43,842 nt of DNA from positions 1-43,842 of the forward strand of contig CAADWU010000046.1 of assembly GCA_900752845.1 (NCBI GenBank), read 5' to 3'. The notes beneath the pieces were generated by a model that was not told where the DNA came from, ran no database searches, and saw only the letters and a list, made by a program, of their open reading frames with translations. Source of the DNA: Candidatus Gastranaerophilales bacterium. Lineage in GTDB: Bacteria > Cyanobacteriota > Vampirovibrionia > Gastranaerophilales > Gastranaerophilaceae. The translations under genes and the position numbers were made by a program. Positions 26,551 to 34,563 of this stretch are shown here, piece after piece; position 1 is the stretch's first letter; every line of letters starts with the position of its first letter.

Positions 26551-27663
26551 ATGGAAGATAAAACCCCGAATAATGAAACAAAAGAATTAGAAGAAAAGGC
26601 AAAAGAAAGATTAAAAACAAAAAAAGAAAAAGCAAAAAAGAAACGTCCCGAATATAAGAAAAAGCGAGTTGTTGTACCCGTAATAACAGCCTGCATACTT
26701 GTTCTTACAGGTATAATAATGGCTGTACATTCAACATTTTTCCAATCAACAGATGATGCTTTTGTTGAAGGAAGATTAATTTCAGTAGCACCACGTGTTT
26801 CAGGCCCTGTAATAGATTTACTTGTAGATGATAATGATGAGGTTAAAGCAGGTGAACTTCTTGTTGAGATAGACCCTGCCGATTACGAGGTTAAACTTCA
26901 GCAGGCAGAAGCAAAACTTGCGGAAGCTAAAGCACAATTAAACGTTACGGAAAAACAAATTGAAGAAGGCGGTTCTAACGTTCAACAGTCTTACGAAGAT
27001 TTAAATTCCACAAAATCAAAACTGGATTTTGCGGCAAAAGACCACAAAAGATATTCTGATATGTATAAAGAGGGTATAGTTTCAAAACAGGATTACGACA
27101 ACAGTTCAACACATTATACAGTTGCACAGGCAAATCACAAAGCCGCAAACGAAAAGTCGAAAGCAATACAATCAGCTCTTGAAGCTCATCAGGCTAAGGC
27201 TGAAGCTGTTCAAGCAGAAATTAAAAGACTTGAAGCGGAAGTAGAACAGGCAAAATTAAATCTTTCATATACAAAAATTTACGCTCCTCAAGCAGGAATG
27301 GTTTCTGCAAGAAGTGTTGAAAAAGGTAACTATATACAAACAGGTCAGCCCTTAATGGAAATAGTTCCCGAACAGGTATGGGTTATAGCAAACTTTAAAG
27401 AAATTCAATTAACAAATATGAAAAAAGGTCAGCCTGTTTCCATAAAAATTGATACTTACCCCGGTAAAAGATTTAAAGGTCACGTAGACAGCATACAAAG
27501 AGCAACGGGGGCTAAATCAAGCCTTTTCCCTCCGGAAAATGCAGTTGGAAGTTACGTGAAAATAGTTCAAAGAGTTCCTGTGAAAATAGTTTTTGATGAA
27601 GACATTAAAGATTACAACATCGTTCCGGGTATGTCCGTAGTTCCAAAGGTTAAGATTAAATAA
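26551..27663 (+). CDS. emrA: EmrA-type membrane fusion protein
   Basis: The 370-residue protein has a Lys/Glu-rich cytoplasmic N-terminus, one membrane helix at about 47-66 (VVPVITACILVLTGIIMAVHS), the first lipoyl half with DDAFVEGRLISVAPRVSGPV, a long coiled-coil hairpin (about 110-230) rich in Ala, Glu and Lys, the second lipoyl half with IYAPQAGMVSARSVEKGNYI, and a beta-barrel with NFKEIQLTNMKKGQPV and DTYPGKRFKGHV. It links the inner-membrane transporter to the outer-membrane factor. GAGGTG lies before the start; the next gene overlaps its stop by one base. Confidence 0.93.
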   Translation: MEDKTPNNETKELEEKAKERLKTKKEKAKKKRPEYKKKRVVVPVITACILVLTGIIMAVHSTFFQSTDDAFVEGRLISVAPRVSGPVIDLLVDDNDEVKAGELLVEIDPADYEVKLQQAEAKLAEAKAQLNVTEKQIEEGGSNVQQSYEDLNSTKSKLDFAAKDHKRYSDMYKEGIVSKQDYDNSSTHYTVAQANHKAANEKSKAIQSALEAHQAKAEAVQAEIKRLEAEVEQAKLNLSYTKIYAPQAGMVSARSVEKGNYIQTGQPLMEIVPEQVWVIANFKEIQLTNMKKGQPVSIKIDTYPGKRFKGHVDSIQRATGAKSSLFPPENAVGSYVKIVQRVPVKIVFDEDIKDYNIVPGMSVVPKVKIK

Positions 27664-29204
27664 TGGAAGAAAGTCAAAAAAGTATAAACCCTTATATAGT
27701 TGCAATATCTGTATTGCTCCCGTCATTTCTGGCACTTGCTGCATCTTCGGCAACAAATGTCAGCCAGCCTCACATTGCAGGATTTTACGGAGCAACGCAG
27801 TATGAGGCAAACACGGTTATAACCTGTTATATTATATCCGGAGGTCTTATGCTTCCGGTTACAGGTTATCTTGTCAGGACCATAGGCAAAAAACTCCTTC
27901 TGTATTACAGTATATGGTTATTTGCTCTTGGATGCCTGTTTTGTATAATTGCACCTAATCTTCAAGCACTCATAGGAGCAAGAGTAATCCAGGGTATAGG
28001 AAGCGGATGCATATTACCTCTATGTCAGGCTGTACTGCTTGAAGTTTTTCCACAGGAACAAAGAGGTTTGGCGATGGGATTATTCGGTGTTGCGGCAATG
28101 TTTTCACCGCTAGCAGGACCGTTCATCGGAGGCTGGTTAACAGACAACTATTCCTGGCAGTGGATTTTTATTATGAACATTCCTTTGTGTATGATTTCAT
28201 TTTTACTGGTTAAACTGTTTGTTCCTAATGACAAACCCGAGAAACAAAAATATAATAAAAAATTTGATATAATCGGTTATACATCAATAGTTATTGCAAT
28301 GGCTTGCATGCAGATAGTACTCGACAAAGGTCAGCAGTATAACTGGTTTGATACAACGTGGGTTTGCTGGACAACAGGCGTATGTATTTTTTCATTTATA
28401 TTCTTTTATGTTTGGGAGCTTGAATACAAGTACCCCGTTATTGATATTAGAGTTTTCAAGGACAGAAACTTTCTTTTCGGAACTCTTATAAGCTCATTCA
28501 TAAATGTTATGTTATATTCAACGCTATTGCTTGTACCTATGTTTGTACAGAGCCTTCTCGGTTACAGCCCGTCCAAGTCCGGACTTGCAATGTTTCCAAG
28601 AGCTATAATCTGTTTAATAGGATTACTTGCAGTCGGAGAAATTTCCAGATATGTAAAACCAAAAATTCTTGCAGCAACAGGCTTGTTAATTATGGCAGTT
28701 TCAGTCTTAATGTTGACACAGCTTAATACAACATCATCTATAGAAGCTGTAATTATACCGAATATTCTTTTATGTATCGGTGTTCCTACAGCTTTTGTTC
28801 CCATTACGGCATTGTCATTCCAAACTTTACCGTCATCAAAAAATGCGGATGCTGCAGCTTTACACGCACTTTTCAAAAATATTATAACCGCAATTGCAAC
28901 TGCAATATCCGCTACATTCATAGCGAGAGTTTCTCAGGTAAGACAAACATATCTTGTAGAGCATCTTTCACCGCATAATCCTGTATTTCAGTATAAACTT
29001 ATGATGCTAAAGTCTAAATTTCTCATACATTATCCAACTGTCCTTGCTGCAAAAAAAGCAAGCGGAACTTTATACAAAGAACTATTACAGCAGGCAAGGC
29101 TGGCATCGTTTTTTGATGCCTTTTCAGTCCTTGCACTTATGTGTGTAACAGTAATACCACTGTTATTACTTATTAAAGCCAAAAAGCAAGATGTTTCCGC
29201 ATAA
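27663..29204 (+). CDS. emrB: EmrB-type MFS transporter (DHA2 family, 14 TM)
   Basis: The 513-residue protein is very hydrophobic with about 14 predicted helices, the length and pattern of DHA2 drug:proton antiporters. Visible motifs are GYLVRTIGKKLLLYYSIWLF (motif A region), GARVIQGIGSGCILPLCQA (motif B) and FSPLAGPFIGGWLTDNYSW (motif C, typical of exporters). Its ATG overlaps the emrA stop by one base (TAATG), which implies translational coupling. With EmrA and the TolC-like protein it would expel lipophilic compounds across both membranes. Its stop faces the prepilin-like gene with two bases between. Confidence 0.93.
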   Translation: MEESQKSINPYIVAISVLLPSFLALAASSATNVSQPHIAGFYGATQYEANTVITCYIISGGLMLPVTGYLVRTIGKKLLLYYSIWLFALGCLFCIIAPNLQALIGARVIQGIGSGCILPLCQAVLLEVFPQEQRGLAMGLFGVAAMFSPLAGPFIGGWLTDNYSWQWIFIMNIPLCMISFLLVKLFVPNDKPEKQKYNKKFDIIGYTSIVIAMACMQIVLDKGQQYNWFDTTWVCWTTGVCIFSFIFFYVWELEYKYPVIDIRVFKDRNFLFGTLISSFINVMLYSTLLLVPMFVQSLLGYSPSKSGLAMFPRAIICLIGLLAVGEISRYVKPKILAATGLLIMAVSVLMLTQLNTTSSIEAVIIPNILLCIGVPTAFVPITALSFQTLPSSKNADAAALHALFKNIITAIATAISATFIARVSQVRQTYLVEHLSPHNPVFQYKLMMLKSKFLIHYPTVLAAKKASGTLYKELLQQARLASFFDAFSVLALMCVTVIPLLLLIKAKKQDVSA

Positions 29205-29206
29205 CT

Positions 29207-29937
29207 TTAATATGTCATCTCCCAGTTGTCGTTCAGGATTTTTCCGAAACACCCACGTCTGTAGCCTCCATCTCCCTTACAGTATGTAGTAAACATCCTT
29301 TCACGATACTCTTGAGATAATGGAACTGCAGTAATATCTAACCCATCTTCATCGGTTTTTTCTTCAAAATTGATGTCATCTATAACTCCGTTATTATACA
29401 CATACATTATAAAAAAATCACGACCGACAATATTAGGTCCTTTTTGCCCGTTAGAATCAACCCATACTTCTGTAACCAAATCACCATATTGAGCCTTTGG
29501 CCTGAAAATAACAGCCACAGAAGCTCCGCTTGCTAAGACAAAATACCTATCTGCACCAACAGCTGTTGTTGCAGTCCCTGATAATTTTTTATAACTTTCA
29601 GCAAAACATGGAGTTGCATCAGAGCCGCAATCCTGAACTATTTTAAAATATTTTTTAATAAAATTTGCTGATGCATCAGTACTGTTTAGCCCTGCTTCTC
29701 TTAAATTTAAAGCATTCATGTCAGTCACATACCTTAACGCTGCCTGCTGTGTTTCATTGTAAGCCTTATGCAGCTGTGCAACATAAGATTGTCTTTGATA
29801 ATTCTGCATCAAAGACGGAACTGTCATAGCTGATACAACACCTATAATACCTAAAGTGACCAAAACTTCAGCCAAGGTGAAACCCTTGCTACAGGAGCTT
29901 AAACGGTTGCCCCCCCCCCGTTACTAAATTTTCTCAT
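29207..29937 (-). CDS. Type IV prepilin-like protein, out of frame at a G10 tract
   Basis: The main frame encodes a pilin-like protein with KGFTLAEVLVTLGIIGVVSA, the class III leader motif with Gly before Phe and Glu at position 5, then a variable globular domain with three or more Cys and a GDGGYRRGCFGK segment near the end. The true start is ATG 29937, which has AAGGAG six bases upstream and a consensus promoter. From it, six codons lead into ten G residues and then a stop at 29901-29899; the pilin frame is reached only with 8 or 11 G. As given, the gene is off. Starting inside at TTG 29875 would lose the basic leader and the cleavage Gly, so I reject it. The mature protein would be a pilus or pseudopilus subunit. 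Confidence 0.85.
29910..29919 (-). repeat. Homopolymeric G10 tract (C10 on the + strand) in prepilin coding start
   Basis: Ten C in a row on the + strand give ten G on the coding strand, between codon 6 (AAC) and CAACCG. In a genome this AT-rich such a run is exceptional. It lies in the leader-encoding region, where one-base changes would switch the whole protein on or off. Confidence 0.95.
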
Positions 29938-29968
29938 AAATTACTCCTTCATTTATTATTACTTTAAC

Positions 29969-29997
29969 ATTATAACAAATTTTTAAAACATATTCAA
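29969..29997 (-). promoter_or_regulatory. Promoter of the prepilin-like gene
   Basis: On the minus strand TTGAAT (29997-29992), a 17-base spacer and TATAAT (29974-29969) precede the AAGGAG site and the ATG at 29937. An intact promoter and ribosome-binding site argue that the gene is not a decayed pseudogene. Confidence 0.8.
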
Positions 29998-30004
29998 GGT
30001 ATAA

Positions 30005-30029
30005 AAAAGCCCTCATAAAGAGGGCTTTT
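30005..30029 (-). terminator. Terminator after the NhaD/ArsB-type gene
   Basis: AAAAGCCCTC / GAGGGCTTTT with loop ATAAA lies three bases past the stop of the minus-strand transporter gene. On that strand the stem is followed by a T-run. Confidence 0.88.
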
Positions 30030-30031
30030 GA

Positions 30032-31357
30032 TTAATGCAAAAATCTTAAATATATGTATACCGAACTTATTGCCAACGAAATAATCATTGTAATAATACC
30101 GTATTTTAAGAACTTCATAAACGGAATAGGATGACCGTTATGCGCTGAAGTTTCTGAAACAATAACGTTAGCAGCAGCACCGATAATAGTCATGTTTCCG
30201 CCAAGACATGCACCGAGTGACAAACACCACCATAAAGGATATGTATAATCAGCACCCATTGTCTTTTGTATAGCAAGCAGCATAGGTGTCATAGTTGCGG
30301 TATAAGGGATGTTGTCTATTATACCTGATATAAAACCTGAAGCCCATAGAATTATCATTGCAGTTGCTTCTTGCGAGCCCTTAGTTACATTCAAAATCCA
30401 ATTTGCCATCAATGAAATACCGCCTGAAGCTTCCAAACCTCCGATTATGATAAACAAGCCGATAAAAAAGAATATTGTATTCCATTCAACATCGCATAAT
30501 ATATCTTTCGGTTTTTCAAATAATAGTAAGAAACTTGCACCTAGCATAGCTGAAACACAAGTTTCAATATGTGTAACATCGTGAGAAACAAATCCAAGAA
30601 TTACAAGAAGTAAAACAATAGCACTTCTTATCATTAAAGGAATATCAGTAATAGTTTTAGAATTATCCAAATTTGCAACAGCTGCCATTTTTTCAGGAGT
30701 TGCTTTTAAGGATTTTCTAAAAATAAACATCATTAAAAGAACAATAACGATTAAAATAACTGAAACAACACCTGTAAGCTCTTTTAAGAAATCCATAAAA
30801 GAAAGACCTGCTGCGCTTCCTATAATAATATTCGGCGGGTCACCGATAAGTGTAGCTGTACCGCCTATATTTGAAGCAAAAATTTCGGTAATTAAAAACG
30901 GTAAAGGATTTATATCAAGCTGTTTAGCTATAAAGAACGTAACAGGCATAATCAGAATAACGGTTGTAACATTATCTAAAAATGCTGAAGTTACAGCTGT
31001 AAAAATACCCAGTGTCACAAGTACCAATTTGGGATGACCTTTTGTCAGCCTTAAAAGTTCATTGGCAATCCAGTTAAACATTCCGCTTCTAGTTGCTATG
31101 CTGACAATAATCATCATTGATACAAGCAAGAATATAACGTTAAAATCTACAAAATTAATAAAGTAATGCGGGTTGATACCTTCACCTGCTTGTTTTGTCT
31201 GGCTGACTAAGCCCAACACAATTGTTAATGCGGCTCCCAAAAGTGCAATAGTTACTTTTGGAATTTTTTCAAGTGCAATAAATACATACGCAATCAATAG
31301 AATTGCGGCAGATACAACGACTGCATGTGATTGCACCAAAGCATGTAAATGCTCCAT
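30032..31357 (-). CDS. ArsB/NhaD-family ion transporter
   Basis: The 441-residue protein has about 11-12 hydrophobic helices and family motifs: FVDFNVIFLLVSMMIIVSIA, SAFLDNVTTVILIMPV, the paired ASNIGGTATLIGDPPNIIIG and the mirrored C-terminal DNIPYTATMTPM and GACLGGNMTIIGAAANVI. These fit the ion-transporter superfamily, group ArsB/NhaD: Na+/H+ antiporters or anion carriers. The start follows AGGAGGTC, which overlaps the end of the OadG-like gene, so the two form an operon. That pairing favours a sodium-linked role, which is inference. Confidence 0.88.
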   Translation of the reverse strand: MEHLHALVQSHAVVVSAAILLIAYVFIALEKIPKVTIALLGAALTIVLGLVSQTKQAGEGINPHYFINFVDFNVIFLLVSMMIIVSIATRSGMFNWIANELLRLTKGHPKLVLVTLGIFTAVTSAFLDNVTTVILIMPVTFFIAKQLDINPLPFLITEIFASNIGGTATLIGDPPNIIIGSAAGLSFMDFLKELTGVVSVILIVIVLLMMFIFRKSLKATPEKMAAVANLDNSKTITDIPLMIRSAIVLLLVILGFVSHDVTHIETCVSAMLGASFLLLFEKPKDILCDVEWNTIFFFIGLFIIIGGLEASGGISLMANWILNVTKGSQEATAMIILWASGFISGIIDNIPYTATMTPMLLAIQKTMGADYTYPLWWCLSLGACLGGNMTIIGAAANVIVSETSAHNGHPIPFMKFLKYGIITMIISLAISSVYIYLRFLH

Positions 31358-31365
31358 AAGACCTC

Positions 31366-31611
31366 CTATATCTTTGATTTAGCATACGCAACAGCTATTG
31401 CAAGAGCGATTTCATTATCATCTTTTGCAGCAGATTTTTTCGTATGCTTTTCTTCAACTACTTCCTCAGGAAAGATTTCATTTAACTTAACTATAAGCTT
31501 TGAAGACCAATCCATAACAAATACCATTATTGTTAAAAATATAAATACAAATCCCATTCCAAGAACCATAATCAAAAGACCGTCCTGGAGATTTGCCGAT
31601 AAATTTTCCAT
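31366..31611 (-). CDS. OadG-like sodium-pump decarboxylase gamma subunit
   Basis: The 81-residue protein has one N-terminal membrane helix (GLLIMVLGMGFVFIFLTIMV, about 12-33), a short WSSKL linker, an acidic/basic middle and the family's C-terminal signature IALAIAVAYAKSK. OadG subunits anchor and assemble biotin-dependent sodium-pumping decarboxylases (oxaloacetate, methylmalonyl-CoA). No alpha, beta or biotin-carrier gene is next to it; the neighbour is an NhaD/ArsB-type transporter instead. Its AAGGAG site is partly inside a leader hairpin. Confidence 0.82.
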   Translation of the reverse strand: MENLSANLQDGLLIMVLGMGFVFIFLTIMVFVMDWSSKLIVKLNEIFPEEVVEEKHTKKSAAKDDNEIALAIAVAYAKSKI

Positions 31612-31621
31612 ATCAAATTCT

Positions 31622-31658
31622 CCTTATTCTTAATTAATTAACATTTTTAAGAATAAGG
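31622..31658 (-). promoter_or_regulatory. Leader hairpin overlapping the oadG-like ribosome-binding site
   Basis: On the minus strand CCTTATTCTTAA pairs with TTAAGAATAAGG across a 13-base loop. The 3' arm contains AAGG of the AAGGAG site that serves the ATG at 31611. It begins one base after the lipoprotein stop. It has no T-run, so sequestration of the ribosome-binding site or mRNA processing fits better than termination. Confidence 0.6.
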
Positions 31659-31659
31659 T

Positions 31660-32007
31660 CTAAGGTGCACGTGGCGAGACAATATGAGACACATGCCTGT
31701 TTCCGGATATATGTATATCCCAGCAGTCATACAATAAATATAATTTAAGTTTGCTGAATGTATTAAATCCCAGAACCGAGTAAACATCTCCAAACAAATC
31801 TATAAGATATCGGTATATATTTACCTGTGCACTTGAGGTTAAAAAATTGCTGTCAACTTTAATTTTTTTTGAATGCAAACTCCCATAACTTACATTTGAA
31901 ATCTGCGTTTCAAGTCCGGGAGAAACAGATTGAGAATGTTCAAAAAACGTTGTACATCCAAAAATAAAAATAAATATAAAAGATATTATGATTATTAACT
32001 TTTTCAT
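31660..32007 (-). CDS. Small lipoprotein of unknown function
   Basis: The 115-residue product has a lipoprotein signal peptide: MKKLIIIISFIFIFIFGC, with lipobox IFGC and Cys18 as the lipidated residue, followed by TTFFEHSQS. The mature part has no recognised domain; it includes YRYLIDLFGDVYSVLGFNTF and ends HVSHIVSPRAP. GGGGAAATG provides a close ribosome-binding site. It sits 55 bases after the ADP-ribosyltransferase-fold gene on the same strand, so it may be co-expressed with it. Confidence 0.75.
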   Translation of the reverse strand: MKKLIIIISFIFIFIFGCTTFFEHSQSVSPGLETQISNVSYGSLHSKKIKVDSNFLTSSAQVNIYRYLIDLFGDVYSVLGFNTFSKLKLYLLYDCWDIHISGNRHVSHIVSPRAP

Positions 32008-32062
32008 TTCCCCGATTGCATATTAATACAAAAATGAGGAAATATCAAATATGTTGAAATAA

Positions 32063-33175
32063 TTAAGCAGCAGGAAGGATATATTCGCATTCAAGTATGC
32101 GCTGGTTCTTATCAACAGCAACAATTCTGAATTGTGAATTTCTCGACAGAATAAATTCTGCATTGTATCCGCCATCCAAATCTTTTCCGATGCTTCTTCT
32201 GCAATCTAAACCTTTAGTTCCTTTAGGTAGCTTAATTCTCATAACATATCCGCTGCTTTTGTGTTCTGAGAAATTATGCGGATCAACTTGAGCAAGCAAA
32301 TCACCATATACTCTGGATGTTGAAACATAAGCTTTATCTTCGAGTATATTACCTTCAGCCAAATCTTTGGCAAAATCAAGTTCGCTGAAATCATCCCAAA
32401 TTTTTTGCGTCCTGATTCCTCGGTAAACGTAAGCTTCTTCTTCCAACGGAACGGCATCTTGAATAATTCTGTCTAATCTTTTTATTTCTTCAACATCAGA
32501 TAAATCAGCTCCGCTTCTAAGCTTGGCATTGTATTGATATTTTCTCTGATATGAAGTAACAGCTTTGCAATCTTCGGTTGATAATAATCTTAAATCAGCT
32601 AGAGGCTGACTGTCAGTTTCTCTGACAATTCTTTGCGCTCTGTGATTGAAATTCATAGAATCAATACCGCCTTTTTTGAAAGCTTTATAAAATTTTGAAA
32701 TTTCGCCTCTTATTTTTAGTTCTGCTGCCAATCTTAACTTTTCAGCGGCTTCATCAAGCTGGATTAATTTATTAATAATTACCGGTTGTTTAACTTCAAC
32801 AGGCTGTTCAGTATTTGTCTTTCCTGCATTATCAATATTACCTGTATTTTTATTATTTATCTTTTCCGCAGCTGCAGGTTTTTGCGGTTCAATTTTAGTT
32901 TTTTTGGTTGCCGCAGGCGAATGTTTAGGCTTCTGTAAAAACGGATTATCTCCTGCTGACGGTTTTACTTTTCGCCCTCTGGCAATAGCTATCCCTGCAA
33001 TTGCCAAACTTGCAACCGCAGCAGCTCCAAGCCATAAAGTTTTATTGTTTGAAGAAGTTTTTTCAGGTTCTTTTACAACCTGCTTAACCTCTTTTGGTTT
33101 TGCTTCCAAAGGTTTTGTCTGAGCTGTAACAGAACTTGATATAATTTTATTTTCTAAATTTCCTAAAATTGGCAT
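32063..33175 (-). CDS. Membrane-anchored ADP-ribosyltransferase-fold protein
   Basis: The 370-residue protein has no signal peptide but a membrane helix at about 46-65 (TLWLGAAAVASLAIAGIAIA), a Lys/Pro/Ala-rich linker to about 130, a helical segment, and a C-terminal ART domain of the R-S-E class (residues about 190-370). Landmarks are YRG with Arg252, STS at 285-287 in KAYVSTSRVY, YVMRIKLPKGTKGLD, and AEFILSRNSQFRI with the candidate catalytic Glu340. Two residues before it is Asn338, where known enzymes have Gln or Glu, so activity or target type may differ. ART exoenzymes transfer ADP-ribose from NAD+ to a protein. Membrane topology leaves the side of the ART domain open. Preceded by a small STAS-like gene. 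Confidence 0.8.
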   Translation of the reverse strand: MPILGNLENKIISSSVTAQTKPLEAKPKEVKQVVKEPEKTSSNNKTLWLGAAAVASLAIAGIAIARGRKVKPSAGDNPFLQKPKHSPAATKKTKIEPQKPAAAEKINNKNTGNIDNAGKTNTEQPVEVKQPVIINKLIQLDEAAEKLRLAAELKIRGEISKFYKAFKKGGIDSMNFNHRAQRIVRETDSQPLADLRLLSTEDCKAVTSYQRKYQYNAKLRSGADLSDVEEIKRLDRIIQDAVPLEEEAYVYRGIRTQKIWDDFSELDFAKDLAEGNILEDKAYVSTSRVYGDLLAQVDPHNFSEHKSSGYVMRIKLPKGTKGLDCRRSIGKDLDGGYNAEFILSRNSQFRIVAVDKNQRILECEYILPAA

Positions 33176-33207
33176 GCTCTTACAAAACCCGTAAATATTT
33201 TTTTTTG

Positions 33208-33471
33208 CTAGACTAACTCTAAATTATTTGTCATAAACGCAGAAACAAAGTTTTTCACATCATCAGATTGTATTCTACATCTCAGTTTTCCCTGAGGATA
33301 TTTCTGATAATGATAAGTTGATGAAAGAACCATAAATTTCACCGCTTCAAAAATATTTACGGCAGACAAATCAACCTCTATCTTAGGACAATCGTTCTTT
33401 TCAATAAACTTTCTGAACTTCTCAACCACATCAGCTGAATTATCGAATTTAAAATCCTGATACATTTTCAT
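33208..33471 (-). CDS. Small STAS-like protein, function unknown
   Basis: I start the 87-residue protein at ATG 33471; a longer frame begins with TTG at 33498 and adds hydrophobic residues without a ribosome-binding site. The sequence alternates predicted helix and strand: ADVVEKFRKFIEK, KIEVDLSAVNIFEAVKFMVL, then GKLRCRIQS and DDVKNFVSAF. The strand-DLS-helix pattern recalls STAS/SpoIIAA-like domains, but the call is weak. It lies 32 bases upstream of the ADP-ribosyltransferase-fold gene on the same strand. Confidence 0.6.
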   Translation of the reverse strand: MKMYQDFKFDNSADVVEKFRKFIEKNDCPKIEVDLSAVNIFEAVKFMVLSSTYHYQKYPQGKLRCRIQSDDVKNFVSAFMTNNLELV

Positions 33472-33573
33472 AATAAAAATAACGATAAAATTTAACAAAA
33501 ATTAAATATTTAATGCAATTTTCCTACTTTTAAATGATATTTATTATATAATCACTTTGACGGGGGATAAAAA

Positions 33574-34563
33574 ATGGAAACAATTACAATGACAACAAGT
33601 AAAATTAATGAATTAGCAAAAGAAGTTTTGACAATTGAAGCAAACTCTATTTTGCGTCTAAAAAACAGTATCGGCTCGGAATTTGATAAAGCAATAGATT
33701 TGCTTTTCAACTGCAAAGGCAGAGTTATCGTTACAGGTATGGGTAAATCAGGACTTATAGGAAGAAAGATTGCAGCAACTTTATCTTCAACAGGTACTCC
33801 ATCTTATTTCTTGCATCCGGCAGAAAGTACTCATGGTGATTCAGGAATTATTACAAGAAATGATGTCATTATTGCAATTTCCAACAGCGGCGAAACACAG
33901 GAGTTATTAAACCTCTTACCGCTTATTAAAAGATTTGGCGTAACAATGATTGGTATGACAGGCAAATTGAATTCAACTCTTGCCCATGCTTCAGATGTTA
34001 CACTTGATATTTCAGTAGAAAAAGAAGCCTGCCCGCTAAATAAAGCTCCAACAGCAAGTACTACGGCAACACTAGCTATGGGTGACGCTTTAGCTGTATG
34101 TCTTCTTGAAAAAAGAGGATTTTCAGAAGAAGACTTCTTGATTTTCCACCCGTCAGGTGCTTTAGGCAAAGGATTTTTATACAAAGTAGAAGATTTAATG
34201 CTTACTGATAAAGACAAACTTCCTATTGCAGAAGAAACAAAAAGTTTTGCGGAAGTTATTGAACTTATATCCGATAAAAAACTGGGCATGGCAATGATTG
34301 TTAATGAAGAAGGCAGACTAACAGGCGTATTAACAGACGGAGATATTAGAAGAACCTTAATCAAATACCCTAATATCAGACCGCTTCTGGCAAAAGATGT
34401 TATGTCGCCAAACCCTAAATATATTTCAAAATCAGATTACGGCGCAAGTGCTTTAAACCTTATGGAAAAATATTCTATCACAGCTCTGGCTGTTCTTGAT
34501 GAAAACGGCAGACCTATAGGAACTGTTCATATCCATGACTTATTAAAAGCAGGAGTTGCATAA
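33574..34563 (+). CDS. kdsD: D-arabinose-5-phosphate isomerase
   Basis: The 329-residue length and architecture match KdsD/KpsF/GutQ: an N-terminal SIS domain (about 35-170) with VTGMGKSGLIGRKIAATLSS, HPAESTHGDSG and AISNSGETQELL, and two C-terminal CBS domains (about 200-329), with VLTDGDIRRTL in the first and GTVHIHDLLKAG in the second. It interconverts ribulose-5-phosphate and arabinose-5-phosphate, the first step to KDO, so the cell makes LPS-type glycolipid or another KDO polymer. GGGGGAT lies upstream of the ATG. The next gene, kdsC, overlaps by one base. Confidence 0.95.
   Translation: METITMTTSKINELAKEVLTIEANSILRLKNSIGSEFDKAIDLLFNCKGRVIVTGMGKSGLIGRKIAATLSSTGTPSYFLHPAESTHGDSGIITRNDVIIAISNSGETQELLNLLPLIKRFGVTMIGMTGKLNSTLAHASDVTLDISVEKEACPLNKAPTASTTATLAMGDALAVCLLEKRGFSEEDFLIFHPSGALGKGFLYKVEDLMLTDKDKLPIAEETKSFAEVIELISDKKLGMAMIVNEEGRLTGVLTDGDIRRTLIKYPNIRPLLAKDVMSPNPKYISKSDYGASALNLMEKYSITALAVLDENGRPIGTVHIHDLLKAGVA

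Noticed and set aside
28562..28978. Frames on both strands inside emrB
   Set aside because: They are shadows of a clear 14-helix transporter and have no ribosome-binding sites.
29873..29875. Internal TTG as start of the prepilin-like protein
   Set aside because: It would remove the basic leader and the Gly-Phe cleavage site, and lacks a ribosome-binding site. The upstream ATG has promoter and AAGGAG.
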